DNA of 64,000 bases from Acidobacteriaceae bacterium KBS 146 (GTDB lineage: Bacteria > Acidobacteriota > Terriglobia > Terriglobales > Acidobacteriaceae). Numbering within the stretch: position 1 is the first letter of the stretch; each line of letters begins with the position of its first letter. The notes under the pieces are model-generated. The model was given only the letters and a program-made list of their open reading frames with translations. It had not been told where the DNA came from and made no database searches. The position numbers and the translations under genes are program-made. The stretch is taken from contig JHVA01000001.1 of assembly GCA_000688615.1 (NCBI GenBank), positions 2,914,001-2,978,000 of the forward strand, in the 5' to 3' direction. Positions 34,958 through 44,738 of this stretch are shown here, piece by piece.

Positions 34958-37615
34958 ATGGGTTTCCAGCGCTATCTCGACCGCGAAGACAAAGACCGGG
35001 ATCTCACGGAAGAGATCCAGTCCCACCTGGCGCACGAAGCGGATGATAACCTCGCGCGCGGCCTCTCTGAGACGGAGTCGCAACGGCAGGCTCGGCTGAA
35101 GTTCGGCAATCCGCTCACGGTGCGGCAACGTGTCTGGAGCTACCGGTCGTTGCCGCTGATCGAAAACATCTGGCGCGACATCCGCTACGCCTGGCGCTCG
35201 CTTAGGAAGACTCCGGGGCTGACCATCGTTGCTCTTCTTGTCATCGCACTTGGAATCGGAGTGAACACGGCAGTCTTCTCTATTGTGAATGCCGTTCTGC
35301 TGCAGCCGCTACCTTATACCGATCCGGAATCCCTTATGAGGCTGGTTCTATTTGGTCCGCAGCGCACGAGCGATGTAGCCAGCGTTCCTGAGTTCAATCT
35401 TTGGAGCCGACAGACAGGCGTGCTTCGCGAAGTAGCAGGCTACGATACTGGCGGCGCCGGGTTGAACCTCACCGGCGGCGACCATCCCATGCAGGTGCAA
35501 GGGGTTCACGTTACGCACGACTACTTCACCCTCTTCGGCGCACCTGTAATCGCAGGACGCACCTTTACAGCGGAGGAAGATCGTCTACACGGCGGAAATA
35601 TCGTCGTACTCAGTTATGGTCTGTGGAAACAACGCTTCGGCGGCGATGCCAACATTGTGGGCAAGACCATCCAGATCGATAACACGCCATATCTTGTCGT
35701 CGGGATCATCGGACGCAGTTTCGTAACCGACACTCCAGCGGATATATGGATCCCGTATCAGTTCGACCCGAACTCTCACGATATGGCGCACTATTTCCGG
35801 GTAGCGGCGCGGCTGCAGCCGGGAGTCACCATCGAACAGGCCAACGCTCAGCTCAAGCTTGCGTCCGATCAGTTCCGGCGAGAGATCCCCAATGTGATTG
35901 GTCCGCAAAATCATTACGGCGTCATCCCGCTCAAAGAGTGGACGGTCGGCGATACCCGCACGCCGCTGCTGATACTGCTCTGCGCGGTTGCATTGGTATT
36001 GCTCATTGCCTGTGCGAATGTGGCCAATTTGCTGCTGGCCAAAGCCTCAGGCCGCAAACGCGAATTTGCCACGCGCGTGGCTCTCGGCGCGAGCCGCTGG
36101 CAGATCGTCCGTCAGCTCCTGGCGGAAAGCCTTCTTCTCTCGCTCTCTGGCGGCCTGCTCGGTCTGCTTGTCGGCTACGTTAGCGTTCGCCTGCTGCTCA
36201 GCGTCAATGTCGGCGGACTTCCCCGTCTCGGAAAGGATGGGGCTGCGGTTGCTTTGGATGCGCGGCTCCTTTTCTTCACTCTCGGCGTTTCGGTGCTTAC
36301 GGGAATTCTGTTCGGCCTTGTTCCCGCGGTAAGTGCCTCACGCACGAACCTGCTCGCCAACCTGAATGAAGGCGGCCACACCGGTGTTGGTTTTCGCAGC
36401 GCTCACTTCCGATCTGGTCTTGTCATCTCCGAGATTGCGCTGGCGCTCGTACTGGTGATTGGCTCGACCTTGCTGATCCGCACCTACCTCAACTTGCAGG
36501 CGGTCAATCCAGGATTCGATACCCACAACACGCTGACGATGGCAATGTCGATCAGCGGCGACCGCTTCCAGACGAGTGCTCCTGTGGCTCTGATGATTCG
36601 TAACGGCACGGAGCGCCTCAAGACCATCCCCGGCGTAGTTCAAGCCGCTGCAGGGAACGGACTGCCGCTTCAAGGCGCCTTCGGTATGCCGTTCGATATT
36701 GTGGGACGGCCCAAAGGCAGCTCCCCATTCACCGGAGGAGCGGGATACTACTCGGTCTCAGCCGGCTATTTCGATTCCTTCAAAATCCCTCTCTTACGCG
36801 GCCGTACGTTTACCGAGAACGACGATGCCTCCGCTCCTGGAGTCATCATCATCAATGAAGCGATGGCGAAACAGTACTGGCCGAAAGGAGATCCACTGCG
36901 GGACCACCTACAGAAAGCGCCCGGCGACAAAGGACCGTTCGCGGAACCATCTCGCCAGATCATCGGCATCGTCGGCAACACGCGCGATGGTGGTCTCAAT
37001 CGCAATCCATTTCCCACCATGTACATCCCTCTGGCGCAGATGCCGGACGGCGAGACGGCGCTCAATTCGAGAGTAGCTCCGCTCTGGTGGACTGTACGAA
37101 CCAACAGCGACCCGCACCTTTTGGTCGCGCCCATTACAGCAGCGCTGCGAGAGGCTACAGGAGGCCTGCCCGTCGCTCACATCCGCACCATGGACGAAGT
37201 TGAGAGTCTGACCATCTCGCGCCAGCGGTTCAACATGCTGCTCCTGACAGTCTTCGGTGCATCCGGGTTATTACTCGCTGCCGTCGGCATCTACGGCCTG
37301 ATGGCGTTCTCCGTGGAGCAGCGCACGCAGGAACTCGGTATCCGGATGGCAATGGGAGCGCAGACCTCGCATCTCCGCAACATGGTCCTGCGCCAGGGAA
37401 TGATCCTCACAGTCTTCGGCGTAGTGATCGGGATAGGCGCAGCCTTCTGGCTAAGCCGATTCCTCGCCAGCTTTCTCTTCGGAATCAAGGCCTGGGATCC
37501 TCTCGCTTTTATCCTGACACCGTTACTGCTGGGCGCAGTCGCTTTGGCGGCCACGTGGATTCCGGCTGTGCGCGCCACCAAGGTCGATCCTATGACTGCG
37601 TTGCGTTTCGAATAG
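34958..37615 (+). CDS. ADOP-type ABC transporter permease (second PadR module)
   Basis: An 885-residue membrane protein with the same layout as the one at 4570-7227: ~85-residue charged cytosolic region (EDKDRDLTEEIQSHLAHEADDNLARGLSETESQRQARLKFGNP), helix TIVALLVIALGIGVNTAVFSIVNA, MacB core, FtsX block LILLCAVALVLLIACANVANLLLA, second MacB core, and final FtsX block ending ATKVDPMTALRFE. It is translated directly downstream of padR. No ATPase gene is next to it. Substrate unknown; control by the PadR at 34597 is likely. Confidence 0.9.
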   Translation: MGFQRYLDREDKDRDLTEEIQSHLAHEADDNLARGLSETESQRQARLKFGNPLTVRQRVWSYRSLPLIENIWRDIRYAWRSLRKTPGLTIVALLVIALGIGVNTAVFSIVNAVLLQPLPYTDPESLMRLVLFGPQRTSDVASVPEFNLWSRQTGVLREVAGYDTGGAGLNLTGGDHPMQVQGVHVTHDYFTLFGAPVIAGRTFTAEEDRLHGGNIVVLSYGLWKQRFGGDANIVGKTIQIDNTPYLVVGIIGRSFVTDTPADIWIPYQFDPNSHDMAHYFRVAARLQPGVTIEQANAQLKLASDQFRREIPNVIGPQNHYGVIPLKEWTVGDTRTPLLILLCAVALVLLIACANVANLLLAKASGRKREFATRVALGASRWQIVRQLLAESLLLSLSGGLLGLLVGYVSVRLLLSVNVGGLPRLGKDGAAVALDARLLFFTLGVSVLTGILFGLVPAVSASRTNLLANLNEGGHTGVGFRSAHFRSGLVISEIALALVLVIGSTLLIRTYLNLQAVNPGFDTHNTLTMAMSISGDRFQTSAPVALMIRNGTERLKTIPGVVQAAAGNGLPLQGAFGMPFDIVGRPKGSSPFTGGAGYYSVSAGYFDSFKIPLLRGRTFTENDDASAPGVIIINEAMAKQYWPKGDPLRDHLQKAPGDKGPFAEPSRQIIGIVGNTRDGGLNRNPFPTMYIPLAQMPDGETALNSRVAPLWWTVRTNSDPHLLVAPITAALREATGGLPVAHIRTMDEVESLTISRQRFNMLLLTVFGASGLLLAAVGIYGLMAFSVEQRTQELGIRMAMGAQTSHLRNMVLRQGMILTVFGVVIGIGAAFWLSRFLASFLFGIKAWDPLAFILTPLLLGAVALAATWIPAVRATKVDPMTALRFE

Positions 37616-37730
37616 TCTTCCTGGGTTGCATTTAGTAGGTGTTCAGCTTCGCCTGACCGCCGAGCATGGACCCTATCCTGCCAAATGCATATCCTCGCGG
37701 CACTGAACTTCCATATGTCGCCAGATCTGA

Positions 37731-37777
37731 ATTTAAAAGACTCTCTTCGTGGCACGGCAACTGCGCCACGAGGAGAG
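37731..37777 (-). terminator. Rho-independent terminator for the SDR gene
   Basis: Arms at 37741-37753 and 37765-37777 pair over 13 positions with one wobble. Read on the minus strand the hairpin is followed by a T-rich tail (37731-37740). It starts 13 bases beyond the SDR stop and would also lie after the convergent ADOP gene. Confidence 0.8.
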
Positions 37778-37789
37778 CCGCTCCACATG

Positions 37790-38566
37790 TCAGCCGCGGG
37801 ACGCCGCACCGCCGAAGGGAGTTCCGGTCAGTCCGCCGTCGACGAAGAGCTCCACGCCCTGGATGTACGAGGAGTCGTCCGACGCGAGGAAGAGAACGGC
37901 CTTGGCGATCTCTTCGGCCTCGCCCATACGACCGAGAGGGATGATGCGCGAGAGTTGAGCCTCCAGGCCGGAGACCTGCTCTTCGCTGCGTGAGGCGTTG
38001 CGGGACCAGATCGGGGTCTTAGTGGCTCCAGGAGCGACAACGTTGACGCGGATGCCGCGCGGAGACAGGTCGGCGGCAAGAGAGCGGGCCAGGGCGCGAA
38101 CACCCGCCTTCGTGGCCGCGTAGGCGGCATAGCCAGGCTGGCCGAGTGTTCCGATGACGGACCCGTTGAGAACGATGGAGGCTCCGTCCTGCACGTAAGG
38201 GAGAGAGTCTTCGACCGTAAAGAAGACGGATGTGAGGTTGGTGTCGATGACCTGGCGGAAGAGATCTTCCGAGGTCGAGCCCGCCGGAGTATTGCCCGGG
38301 ACGCCAGCGTTGGCAAAGACGATGTCGAGCTTGCCGAGTTTGCCGGAGATCTGCTGAAAGACCTGCTTGCGGGCGCCAGAGTCTGTGATCTCGAGGCGGA
38401 AGCCGTGCGCTTTGTGGCCGAGAAAGGCCACAGCCTCGTCGAGTGTCTGCTGGTTGCGTCCGGTGATTGCGACTTCGGCGCCTTCATCGATAAAAAGCTT
38501 TGCAGTGGCGAGACCGATGCCGCTGTTTCCGCCGGTGATAAGAGCTTTTTTGCCTTGGAGTCTCAT
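37790..38566 (-). CDS. Short-chain dehydrogenase/reductase (SDR), HxlR-linked
   Basis: A 258-residue classical SDR: cofactor loop TGGNSGIG, NAG-type ANAG, catalytic Ser in NGSVIG and YAATK (Tyr-x3-Lys), with IRVNVVAPGATKTPIW after it. A Ser/Gly tail GTPFGGAASRG ends the protein. ATG 38566 has AGAGGA upstream; the frame is open for another 114 codons but that part is not SDR. It is divergent from an HxlR regulator with a 17-bp palindrome between, so it is probably the HxlR target. The sequence is related to the SDR at 26992-27726. Substrate unknown. Confidence 0.92.
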   Translation of the reverse strand: MRLQGKKALITGGNSGIGLATAKLFIDEGAEVAITGRNQQTLDEAVAFLGHKAHGFRLEITDSGARKQVFQQISGKLGKLDIVFANAGVPGNTPAGSTSEDLFRQVIDTNLTSVFFTVEDSLPYVQDGASIVLNGSVIGTLGQPGYAAYAATKAGVRALARSLAADLSPRGIRVNVVAPGATKTPIWSRNASRSEEQVSGLEAQLSRIIPLGRMGEAEEIAKAVLFLASDDSSYIQGVELFVDGGLTGTPFGGAASRG

Positions 38567-38644
38567 GGAAAATCCTCTTTCTGAGTGCTTCTTAATTGCA
38601 GCCGCTTCTTTGGATGAGAGATGTGGTTTAAAGATGCAACTAGA

Positions 38645-38661
38645 TTTTGATACAATCAAAA
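38645..38661. promoter_or_regulatory. 17-bp palindrome between SDR and HxlR genes
   Basis: TTTTGAT-ACA-ATCAAAA is a perfect inverted repeat with 7-bp arms, 18 bases before the HxlR start and about 80 bases before the SDR start. HxlR dimers bind such short palindromes, so this is a good candidate operator for both genes. Confidence 0.6.
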
Positions 38662-38679
38662 GAGAGCAGGGAGGCCCGT

Positions 38680-39129
38680 ATGAAGCATAAATCGAACGAG
38701 AGCAGCACCTGCCCGGTCGCCCGGTCGCTGGATGTGGTGGGGCAATGGTGGTCGCTGCTGATAGTGCGGGACGCGATGCTGGGGGTAAAGCGCTTTTCAG
38801 AGTTCGAGCGCAGGCTGGGAATGGCGAAGAACATCCTAACCGTAAGGCTGAAGAAGCTGGTGGAAGAGGGAATTCTTCGGGTGGTCCCGGCGTCGGACGG
38901 AAGCGCATACCGAGAGTACGAGCTGACCAGAAAGGGTGAGGATCTGCTGCCGGTGATGGTGGCTCTGCGGCAGTGGGGGGACCGGTATCTGTTCCGGAAG
39001 GGGGAGGAACACTCGCTGCTTCTGGATTCCAGAGATCACAAGCCGCTCGAGACGATGACGGTGCGGAGCGAGGACGGCCGTGTGCTGGGCGTACACGACC
39101 TTGAAATGGAGATCGTTAAGACCAGCTAA
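38680..39129 (+). CDS. HxlR-family transcriptional regulator
   Basis: A 149-residue winged-helix regulator. CPVARSLDVVGQWWSLLIVRDAMLGVKRFSEFERRLGMAKNILTVRLKKLVEEGILRVVPASDGSAYREYELTRKGEDLLPVMVALRQWGDRYL contains the HxlR core, including the conserved N-terminal Cys that some members use to sense electrophiles. The ATG at 38680 has GGGAGG 4 bases upstream; an earlier in-frame start lacks support. It probably controls the divergent SDR gene and itself. Confidence 0.9.
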   Translation: MKHKSNESSTCPVARSLDVVGQWWSLLIVRDAMLGVKRFSEFERRLGMAKNILTVRLKKLVEEGILRVVPASDGSAYREYELTRKGEDLLPVMVALRQWGDRYLFRKGEEHSLLLDSRDHKPLETMTVRSEDGRVLGVHDLEMEIVKTS

Positions 39130-39171
39130 TCATTGACAAAGAAAGAAGATAGAGAGGACTTCATCCGATCA

Positions 39172-39197
39172 AGGGCCGCTGACAGCGGCCTTTTCTC
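39172..39197 (+). terminator. Short terminator after the HxlR gene
   Basis: A 7-bp GC stem (39174-39180 with 39184-39190) around a 3-nt loop is followed by TTTTCT. It sits 44 bases after the HxlR stop and precedes an AT-rich asnB upstream region. Confidence 0.75.
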
Positions 39198-39310
39198 ATT
39201 GTGGCCTACAACTTTAGCGAGGGCTAAAAAGCCGGAAACAGTGTTAAATGCATGGCCTTTAAAAAAGTTTCGCGTATATTTGAGAAAAAAAATAGGGGCC
39301 CTCTTCCGAG

Positions 39311-41230
39311 ATGTGTGGAATTGCTGGTTATACCCATGTAGCACACTCATTTTCGCCCGAACGGATTTCACAGGCGGTTGCTTCCATCCTTCACCGTGGC
39401 CCTGACGATCAGGGCATCTGGCAGAGCTCGGCCGTTTCGCTAGGCGCAACCCGTCTACGCGTCATCGACACCGCTGCGGGCGGCCAGCCTCTCAGCTCCG
39501 AAGATAAGGACGTCACCCTCGTCTTCAACGGCGAGATCTATAACCATGCAGCGCTTCGCGAGGAGTTGATTGCACTCGGTCACCGCTTCCAGACCTCCTG
39601 CGATACCGAGGTTGTGCTGCATGCGTTCATGCAGTGGGATACCGCGTGCATTGAGAAGTTGCGGGGCATGTTCGCATTCGCAGCCTGGCGAGAATCGCGC
39701 CGGCGTCTCGTCCTCGCGCGGGATCGCATGGGAATCAAGCCCCTCTATTATGCCTTGCAGGGGAAAGACATCTACTTCGGCTCCGAGATGAAAGCGATCT
39801 TCTGTCATCCCGAAGTGCCGCGTCACATCGACCTCAATGCGCTGGACTCCTATCTCGGGGTGAACTATGTGCCAGGGGCACGGACCCTGGCTGCGGGAGT
39901 CCAGAAGCTGATGCCCGGCTGCTTTCTGACCTGGCACGACGGAGAGATCCTGCAGCACAGCTATTGGAAGATCGACCGCGTGGAGCAGAGTGTTCACACG
40001 AACCTAGCCGATTCCACCGAGCGCCTGGATCATCTGTTGTCCGAGTCGATGAAGGACCATCTGACCGCTGACGTGCCGGTGGGCGTCTGGCTGAGCGGAG
40101 GCATGGACTCCTCAACCGTGCTCCACTATGCAAGCCAGCAGAGCTCCACTCCCCTCAAGACGTTTTCCATCACCTTTAATGGACGGGAGTTCGACGAGGC
40201 GCCATACCTGCGCGAGATGGCCCGGCGTTACTCGACCGATCATCACGAGCTTGATCTGGGACCCTCCACGGTGACTCCGGCTTCTGTCCTCGACATGTCC
40301 TACTACGCGGACGAGCCGAATGCCGATGCGGGAGCCGTTCCCGTCTGGCACCTCTCACGCATGTCGGCAGACCACGTAACGGTAGCCCTCAGTGGCGAAG
40401 GAGCCGACGAGCTGTTCGGCGGCTACGTCACCTATCTAGCCGACAAGTATGCACGCCGGGCCCGGATGGTTCCACGCAGCCTTCGCCGTCTGTCGCTGCA
40501 CTCGGCCAAGCGGATGCGCGCGTCGAATAAAAAGATCGGGCTCGACTACAAGCTGCAGCGGTTTCTTCACGGTACCCTGCTGGATGAACGCAGCTCGCAC
40601 ATCTTCTGGAATGGCACGTTTTCGCAGCTGCAACGCAAAGACCTGATGCTTTCGCAGGACAGCAGCCACCTTTTGAAGATCCTGGCCACAATTCCTGCTA
40701 CGGGCGATGTACGGCGTTTTATGGCGTTCGATCAAGCGTACTATCTTCCCGACAACCTGCTCATGAAGGTGGATCGCATGAGCATGGCGCACTCGCTTGA
40801 GGTGCGGCCGGCGTTTCTGGATCACCGCATCGTGGAGTTTGCGGCAACGCTGCCAGTGAACTACTGCATCCGGGGGCGCAACCTGAAGCTGCTGTTGCGA
40901 AACCTGATGAAGGACAAGCTGCCGCAGAGCGTCCTGACGAAGAAGAAGCAGGGCCTTGATATTCCGGTGCACGATTGGCTGCGTGGTCATCTTAAACCGC
41001 TGCTGCTGGATACCCTCAACAAAAAGACGGTAGAGGAGACAGGCATTGTTTCATGGCCGTATCTTGAACCGCTGATCAAGCTTCATATGGAGAGAAAGGC
41101 AAACTACGGGTATCACTTATGGGGCATGCTGATGTTGTTTCTGTGGATCAGACAATGGGGGATCCAGTGCAACCAGGACCTTCAGGCCTCGGAGGATACC
41201 TCGGCCGACTTTTCAGTCGTCTCCGCGTAG
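39311..41230 (+). CDS. asnB: Asparagine synthase (glutamine-hydrolysing)
   Basis: A 639-residue two-domain amidotransferase. Cys2 of MCGIAGY is the N-terminal nucleophile of the glutaminase domain (LHRGPDDQG; FNGEIYNH), and the synthetase domain carries the ATP PP-loop VWLSGGMDSS followed by LSGEGADELFGGY. It makes asparagine from aspartate, or amidates a surface saccharide precursor; AsnB-like enzymes near glycosyltransferases in Gram-negatives often serve polysaccharide assembly. A weak ribosome-binding site precedes the ATG. Its 3' end overlaps the glycosyltransferase gene by about 76 bases. Confidence 0.92.
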   Translation: MCGIAGYTHVAHSFSPERISQAVASILHRGPDDQGIWQSSAVSLGATRLRVIDTAAGGQPLSSEDKDVTLVFNGEIYNHAALREELIALGHRFQTSCDTEVVLHAFMQWDTACIEKLRGMFAFAAWRESRRRLVLARDRMGIKPLYYALQGKDIYFGSEMKAIFCHPEVPRHIDLNALDSYLGVNYVPGARTLAAGVQKLMPGCFLTWHDGEILQHSYWKIDRVEQSVHTNLADSTERLDHLLSESMKDHLTADVPVGVWLSGGMDSSTVLHYASQQSSTPLKTFSITFNGREFDEAPYLREMARRYSTDHHELDLGPSTVTPASVLDMSYYADEPNADAGAVPVWHLSRMSADHVTVALSGEGADELFGGYVTYLADKYARRARMVPRSLRRLSLHSAKRMRASNKKIGLDYKLQRFLHGTLLDERSSHIFWNGTFSQLQRKDLMLSQDSSHLLKILATIPATGDVRRFMAFDQAYYLPDNLLMKVDRMSMAHSLEVRPAFLDHRIVEFAATLPVNYCIRGRNLKLLLRNLMKDKLPQSVLTKKKQGLDIPVHDWLRGHLKPLLLDTLNKKTVEETGIVSWPYLEPLIKLHMERKANYGYHLWGMLMLFLWIRQWGIQCNQDLQASEDTSADFSVVSA

Positions 41231-42975
41231 ATACCATCGTCCTTCTGGTGGCGTGCTGTGCATTTCTGCCACTGGTGATTAGTCCGCCGCACCTGATGGA
41301 TGATGTGGACGCTGTGCAGGCCCAGATAGCCCGCAACATGCTCGAAAGCGGCGACTGGGTGACGGCGAGGCTGAATGGAGTCGCCTACCTCGAAAAATCT
41401 CCCTTGATCTACTGGATCATGGCGGGGTCGTACAGGATATTCGGCGTCCACGACTGGGCGGCGCGCCTTCCGCTGGCTCTGATCAACATCGCTCTCTGCT
41501 GGGTTACGACACGGTTCGCGCTGTGGGCCTTCGGACGCCGTGCTGCAATCTACTCCGGCATCATTCTTGCCACCTGCGTCGGAATCTTCCTCTTCACGCG
41601 CATCCTGATTCCCGATGCCGCGCTGACCCTGACCATCACGCTGGCTCTGTGGTCGATGTTGCGCTTGCTGGATCCGGAAGAGGCGCGACCCAGCCGCTGG
41701 TTCTTCGTGCTGTACCTCAGCCTGGCGTGCGGGCTCCTGCTTAAAGGCCTCGTTGCCGCCGTCTTTCCCGTCGCCATCGGTGTGATCTACCTCGCCATCA
41801 CACGACCAATGCCACTGCGGGAGATGGCCAGTCGTCTGCGCCCCTTCTGGGGACTCGTCCTCGTGCTGGTCATTGCAGCGCCCTGGCATGTTCTAGCAAC
41901 GCTGCGAAACCCGCCCTACTTCGACTGGACCATGCACTCCAGCCCGGGCGAGTATCACGGCTTCTTCTGGTTCTACTTTCTCAACGAACACCTCTTCCGA
42001 TTTCTGAATATGCGGTACCCGCGCGACTACAACACAGTTCCGCGACTGTGGTTCTGGCTCCTGCACTTCGCGTGGCTGTTTCCGTGGAGCCTGACGCTGC
42101 CGCTCGCGTTTCGTCAGGGCTACCGCCCGATAGATCGCGCCGGAAAAACGCGCCTGCTTGGCCTGGTCTGGGTTCTCTTTATCCTCTGTTTCTTCACCCT
42201 CTCCACCACGCAGGAGTATTACTCCCTGCCCATCTATCCCGCGCTAGCGATGCTGCTTGGCAGCCAGCTCGCCTCGCGTCAGACCTATCCGAAGTGGGCG
42301 CGGGTTGCACTGGGCTCCGTTCTCGGGCTGTGCCTCGCAGCCATTGTCTTCCTCCTGGCGTACACCGCGAAGCTCCCCACGCCGGGCGACATCTCTGCCG
42401 CGCTGACGCAGAATCCTGATCTCTACACGCTTTCGCTGGGACACATGAGCGATCTCACCCTGAAGGCCTTCGCCTATCTGCGCCTTCCCTTGGTGGTCGC
42501 CGGATGCGGTCTCGCGGTAGGCTTGGCTGGACTGATCCGGGCTCGCAAAACAGCAACGACCGTGGCGCTGCTCGTCGTCATGATGCTGGCGTTTCTTCAG
42601 GCCGCTCGTCTCGCGCTCATTGTCTTCGATCCCTACCTCAGCTCTTACCGGCTCGCCGAGGCGTTGAGCCGCGAACCGAAGGGCGACCTGATTGAAGGCG
42701 ACGCCTACTATGCGTTTTCGGCAACATTCTTCTACACCAATCAGCCGGCGCTGTTGTGGAACGGACGAAGCGCAAACCTCGAATACGGCAGCTACGCTCC
42801 AAACGCCAAACCAGTATTTATCGGCGATGGCGAACTCAAGCAACATTGGCTGAGCCCGCAACGCACGTACCTGCTCACGTATGGCAGCGACATGGCCCAT
42901 CTGAAGGAGCTCTTGGATGCGCACTATAAAGTGATCGCGAGCAGCGGAGGAAACTACCTTCTCTCCAACCAGTAG
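41155..42975 (+). CDS. ArnT-like membrane glycosyltransferase (PMT_2 family)
   Basis: A roughly 606-residue integral membrane protein with about twelve helices and the acidic start loop HLMDDVDAVQAQIARNMLESGDWVTARLNGVAYLEKSPLIYWIMAGSYRIFGVHDWAARLPLAL typical of ArnT/PMT_2 glycosyltransferases (DUF... family members that use polyprenyl-phosphate sugars). Such enzymes decorate lipid A, cell-wall polymers or proteins on the periplasmic face. Start codons at 41119 and 41155 are both possible; either overlaps the end of asnB. The overlap suggests translational coupling of the two genes. Acceptor unknown. Confidence 0.85.
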   Translation: MGDPVQPGPSGLGGYLGRLFSRLRVDTIVLLVACCAFLPLVISPPHLMDDVDAVQAQIARNMLESGDWVTARLNGVAYLEKSPLIYWIMAGSYRIFGVHDWAARLPLALINIALCWVTTRFALWAFGRRAAIYSGIILATCVGIFLFTRILIPDAALTLTITLALWSMLRLLDPEEARPSRWFFVLYLSLACGLLLKGLVAAVFPVAIGVIYLAITRPMPLREMASRLRPFWGLVLVLVIAAPWHVLATLRNPPYFDWTMHSSPGEYHGFFWFYFLNEHLFRFLNMRYPRDYNTVPRLWFWLLHFAWLFPWSLTLPLAFRQGYRPIDRAGKTRLLGLVWVLFILCFFTLSTTQEYYSLPIYPALAMLLGSQLASRQTYPKWARVALGSVLGLCLAAIVFLLAYTAKLPTPGDISAALTQNPDLYTLSLGHMSDLTLKAFAYLRLPLVVAGCGLAVGLAGLIRARKTATTVALLVVMMLAFLQAARLALIVFDPYLSSYRLAEALSREPKGDLIEGDAYYAFSATFFYTNQPALLWNGRSANLEYGSYAPNAKPVFIGDGELKQHWLSPQRTYLLTYGSDMAHLKELLDAHYKVIASSGGNYLLSNQ

Positions 42976-43003
42976 CGTGGCGACACAAAGTCGCCGAAAT
43001 ACA

Positions 43004-43051
43004 AGAGAGCCCATCCTGCAACGATGAAGCCGTTGCGAGAATGGGCCCTCT
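43004..43051. terminator. Hairpin between convergent glycosyltransferase and hslU genes
   Basis: Left half near 43006-43022 and right half near 43031-43050 form a long imperfect stem with several mismatches and a short loop. It lies between two converging genes. T-tracts on either side are weak, so the terminator role is likely but not certain. Confidence 0.55.
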
Positions 43052-43071
43052 GCTTTGCGCCGAGAAGTGAA

Positions 43072-44655
43072 CTAAAGGATGTAGCGGCTCAGATCCTGAT
43101 CCTTCACGATTGAGGCGACCTGTTGGCGCACGTACTCCGGATCGACCACGATCACCTTTTCGCGAAGCCCAGCGGTCTCGCGTTCGATGACCGGCAGAGG
43201 CGAAGCAGGCGCGGCGCCATCCGTGGGGGTTGAGGCCGAGATCTGGGCGACCACACCCTCTTCTGTCGCCTGGGCTCGCGGAGCCTTCATCAGATCGGGG
43301 GCCTGGAAACTGATCTCATCGAGCACGCGTTCGAGGATGGTGTGCAGACGCCGCGCTCCGATATTCTCCGTGGTCTCGTTAACCCGGAAGGCAAACTGCG
43401 CCATCTCCTGAATAGCCTCTTTGGTGAACTCGAGCTTCAAGCCTTCCGTTTCGAGCAGAGCGACGGACTGCTTGACCAGCGAGCTCTTGGGCTCGGTCAG
43501 GATGCGGACGAAATCTTCCACCGTGAGCGATTGCAGCTCCACGCGAATGGGAAAGCGGCCCTGCAGCTCCGGAATAAGGTCGCTGGGCTTCGAGACGTGG
43601 AAGGCTCCTGCCGCAATGAAGAGGATGTGATCGGTTGAGACCATGCCGTACTTGGTGTTGACCGTCGTGCCTTCGACGATTGGCAGGATATCGCGCTGCA
43701 CGCCCTCACGAGAGACATCGGGACCGTGGCCGCCCTCGCGGCCTGCGATCTTGTCGATCTCGTCGAGAAAGACCATGCCGGAGTCTTCCACGCGCTCCAC
43801 GGCAAGACGCGTGACCTGATCCATATCGATGAGGCGGGATTCCTCCTCCTGGACGAGGTAGTCAAAGGCCTCGGAGACCTTCATCTTGCGTTTTTTTGTA
43901 CGCTGGCCAAAGAGCCCTGGGATCATGTCCTTCAGATTGATGTCCATCTCTTCGGTGCCCTGGTTGGTGATGATCTCGAAGCTGGGCTGGTTGCGGTCGC
44001 GCACATCCATCTCGACGATGCGCTCGTCCAGCTTGCCCTCGCGAAACTGCTGGCGCAGCTTTTCCCGCGTGCGTTGCTCGCGATCGCCGGGCTTCTCTTC
44101 GCTCGCTGGCGAAGTCTCCGACATGCTCGCCGGCAGCTGGATGACGTTCGTCCCAGGCTCCTGGGTTGCGGCCGCGGCCGTGACAGCCGCCGGGGTCGGA
44201 GGCAGCAGCATATCCAGCAGACGATCTTCAGCGGCGAGCTCCGCTTTGTCCTCCACCTCTTCCAGCTTCTCTTCACGCACCATGTCGATGGCGATCTCGA
44301 CCAGGTCCCTAACGATCGATTCCACATCGCGGCCAACATAGCCGACCTCGGTAAACTTCGACGCCTCCACCTTTAGAAAGGGGGAGTTGGTCAGCTTTGC
44401 CAGCCGACGCGCGATCTCGGTCTTGCCCACGCCTGTCGGCCCGATCATGATGATGTTCTTCGGCATGATCTCCTCTGCGAGCTCGGGCGCCAGCTTCTGC
44501 CGGCGCATGCGATTGCGCAGGGCGATGGCGACGGCGCGCTTGGCGGCCTTCTGGCCGACGACATATTTGTCCAGCTCAGTGACGATCTCGCGAGGAGTCA
44601 TCTCGTCCAGCGCGAGTGCCTGATCTTCTGCGGTTCCGGGTAGATAGATTGCCAT
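43072..44655 (-). CDS. hslU: ATP-dependent protease ATPase subunit HslU (ClpY)
   Basis: A 527-residue AAA+ unfoldase. Seen: Walker [10 protein letters not shown], Walker [12 protein letters not shown], sensor-type [33 protein letters not shown], and the C-terminal end DLSRYIL, whose tail inserts into HslV. The family is usually ~440 residues; the surplus comes from an Ala/Pro/Thr-rich segment inside the I-domain and a ~45-residue insertion near the C-terminus (about [12 protein letters not shown] to RETAGLRE). ATG 44655 has AGGAG 8 bases upstream. It follows hslV by 83 bases in the same operon. HslUV degrades unfolded and regulatory proteins in the cytoplasm. Confidence 0.95.
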   Translation of the reverse strand: MAIYLPGTAEDQALALDEMTPREIVTELDKYVVGQKAAKRAVAIALRNRMRRQKLAPELAEEIMPKNIIMIGPTGVGKTEIARRLAKLTNSPFLKVEASKFTEVGYVGRDVESIVRDLVEIAIDMVREEKLEEVEDKAELAAEDRLLDMLLPPTPAAVTAAAATQEPGTNVIQLPASMSETSPASEEKPGDREQRTREKLRQQFREGKLDERIVEMDVRDRNQPSFEIITNQGTEEMDINLKDMIPGLFGQRTKKRKMKVSEAFDYLVQEEESRLIDMDQVTRLAVERVEDSGMVFLDEIDKIAGREGGHGPDVSREGVQRDILPIVEGTTVNTKYGMVSTDHILFIAAGAFHVSKPSDLIPELQGRFPIRVELQSLTVEDFVRILTEPKSSLVKQSVALLETEGLKLEFTKEAIQEMAQFAFRVNETTENIGARRLHTILERVLDEISFQAPDLMKAPRAQATEEGVVAQISASTPTDGAAPASPLPVIERETAGLREKVIVVDPEYVRQQVASIVKDQDLSRYIL

Positions 44656-44738
44656 GGATAAAACTCCTGGTTCCACGTCGAGCAGGAACCGAAATGAAAT
44701 GTGCCCGCAAAGAAATAAAGACTGCGGAAATCGATCGC

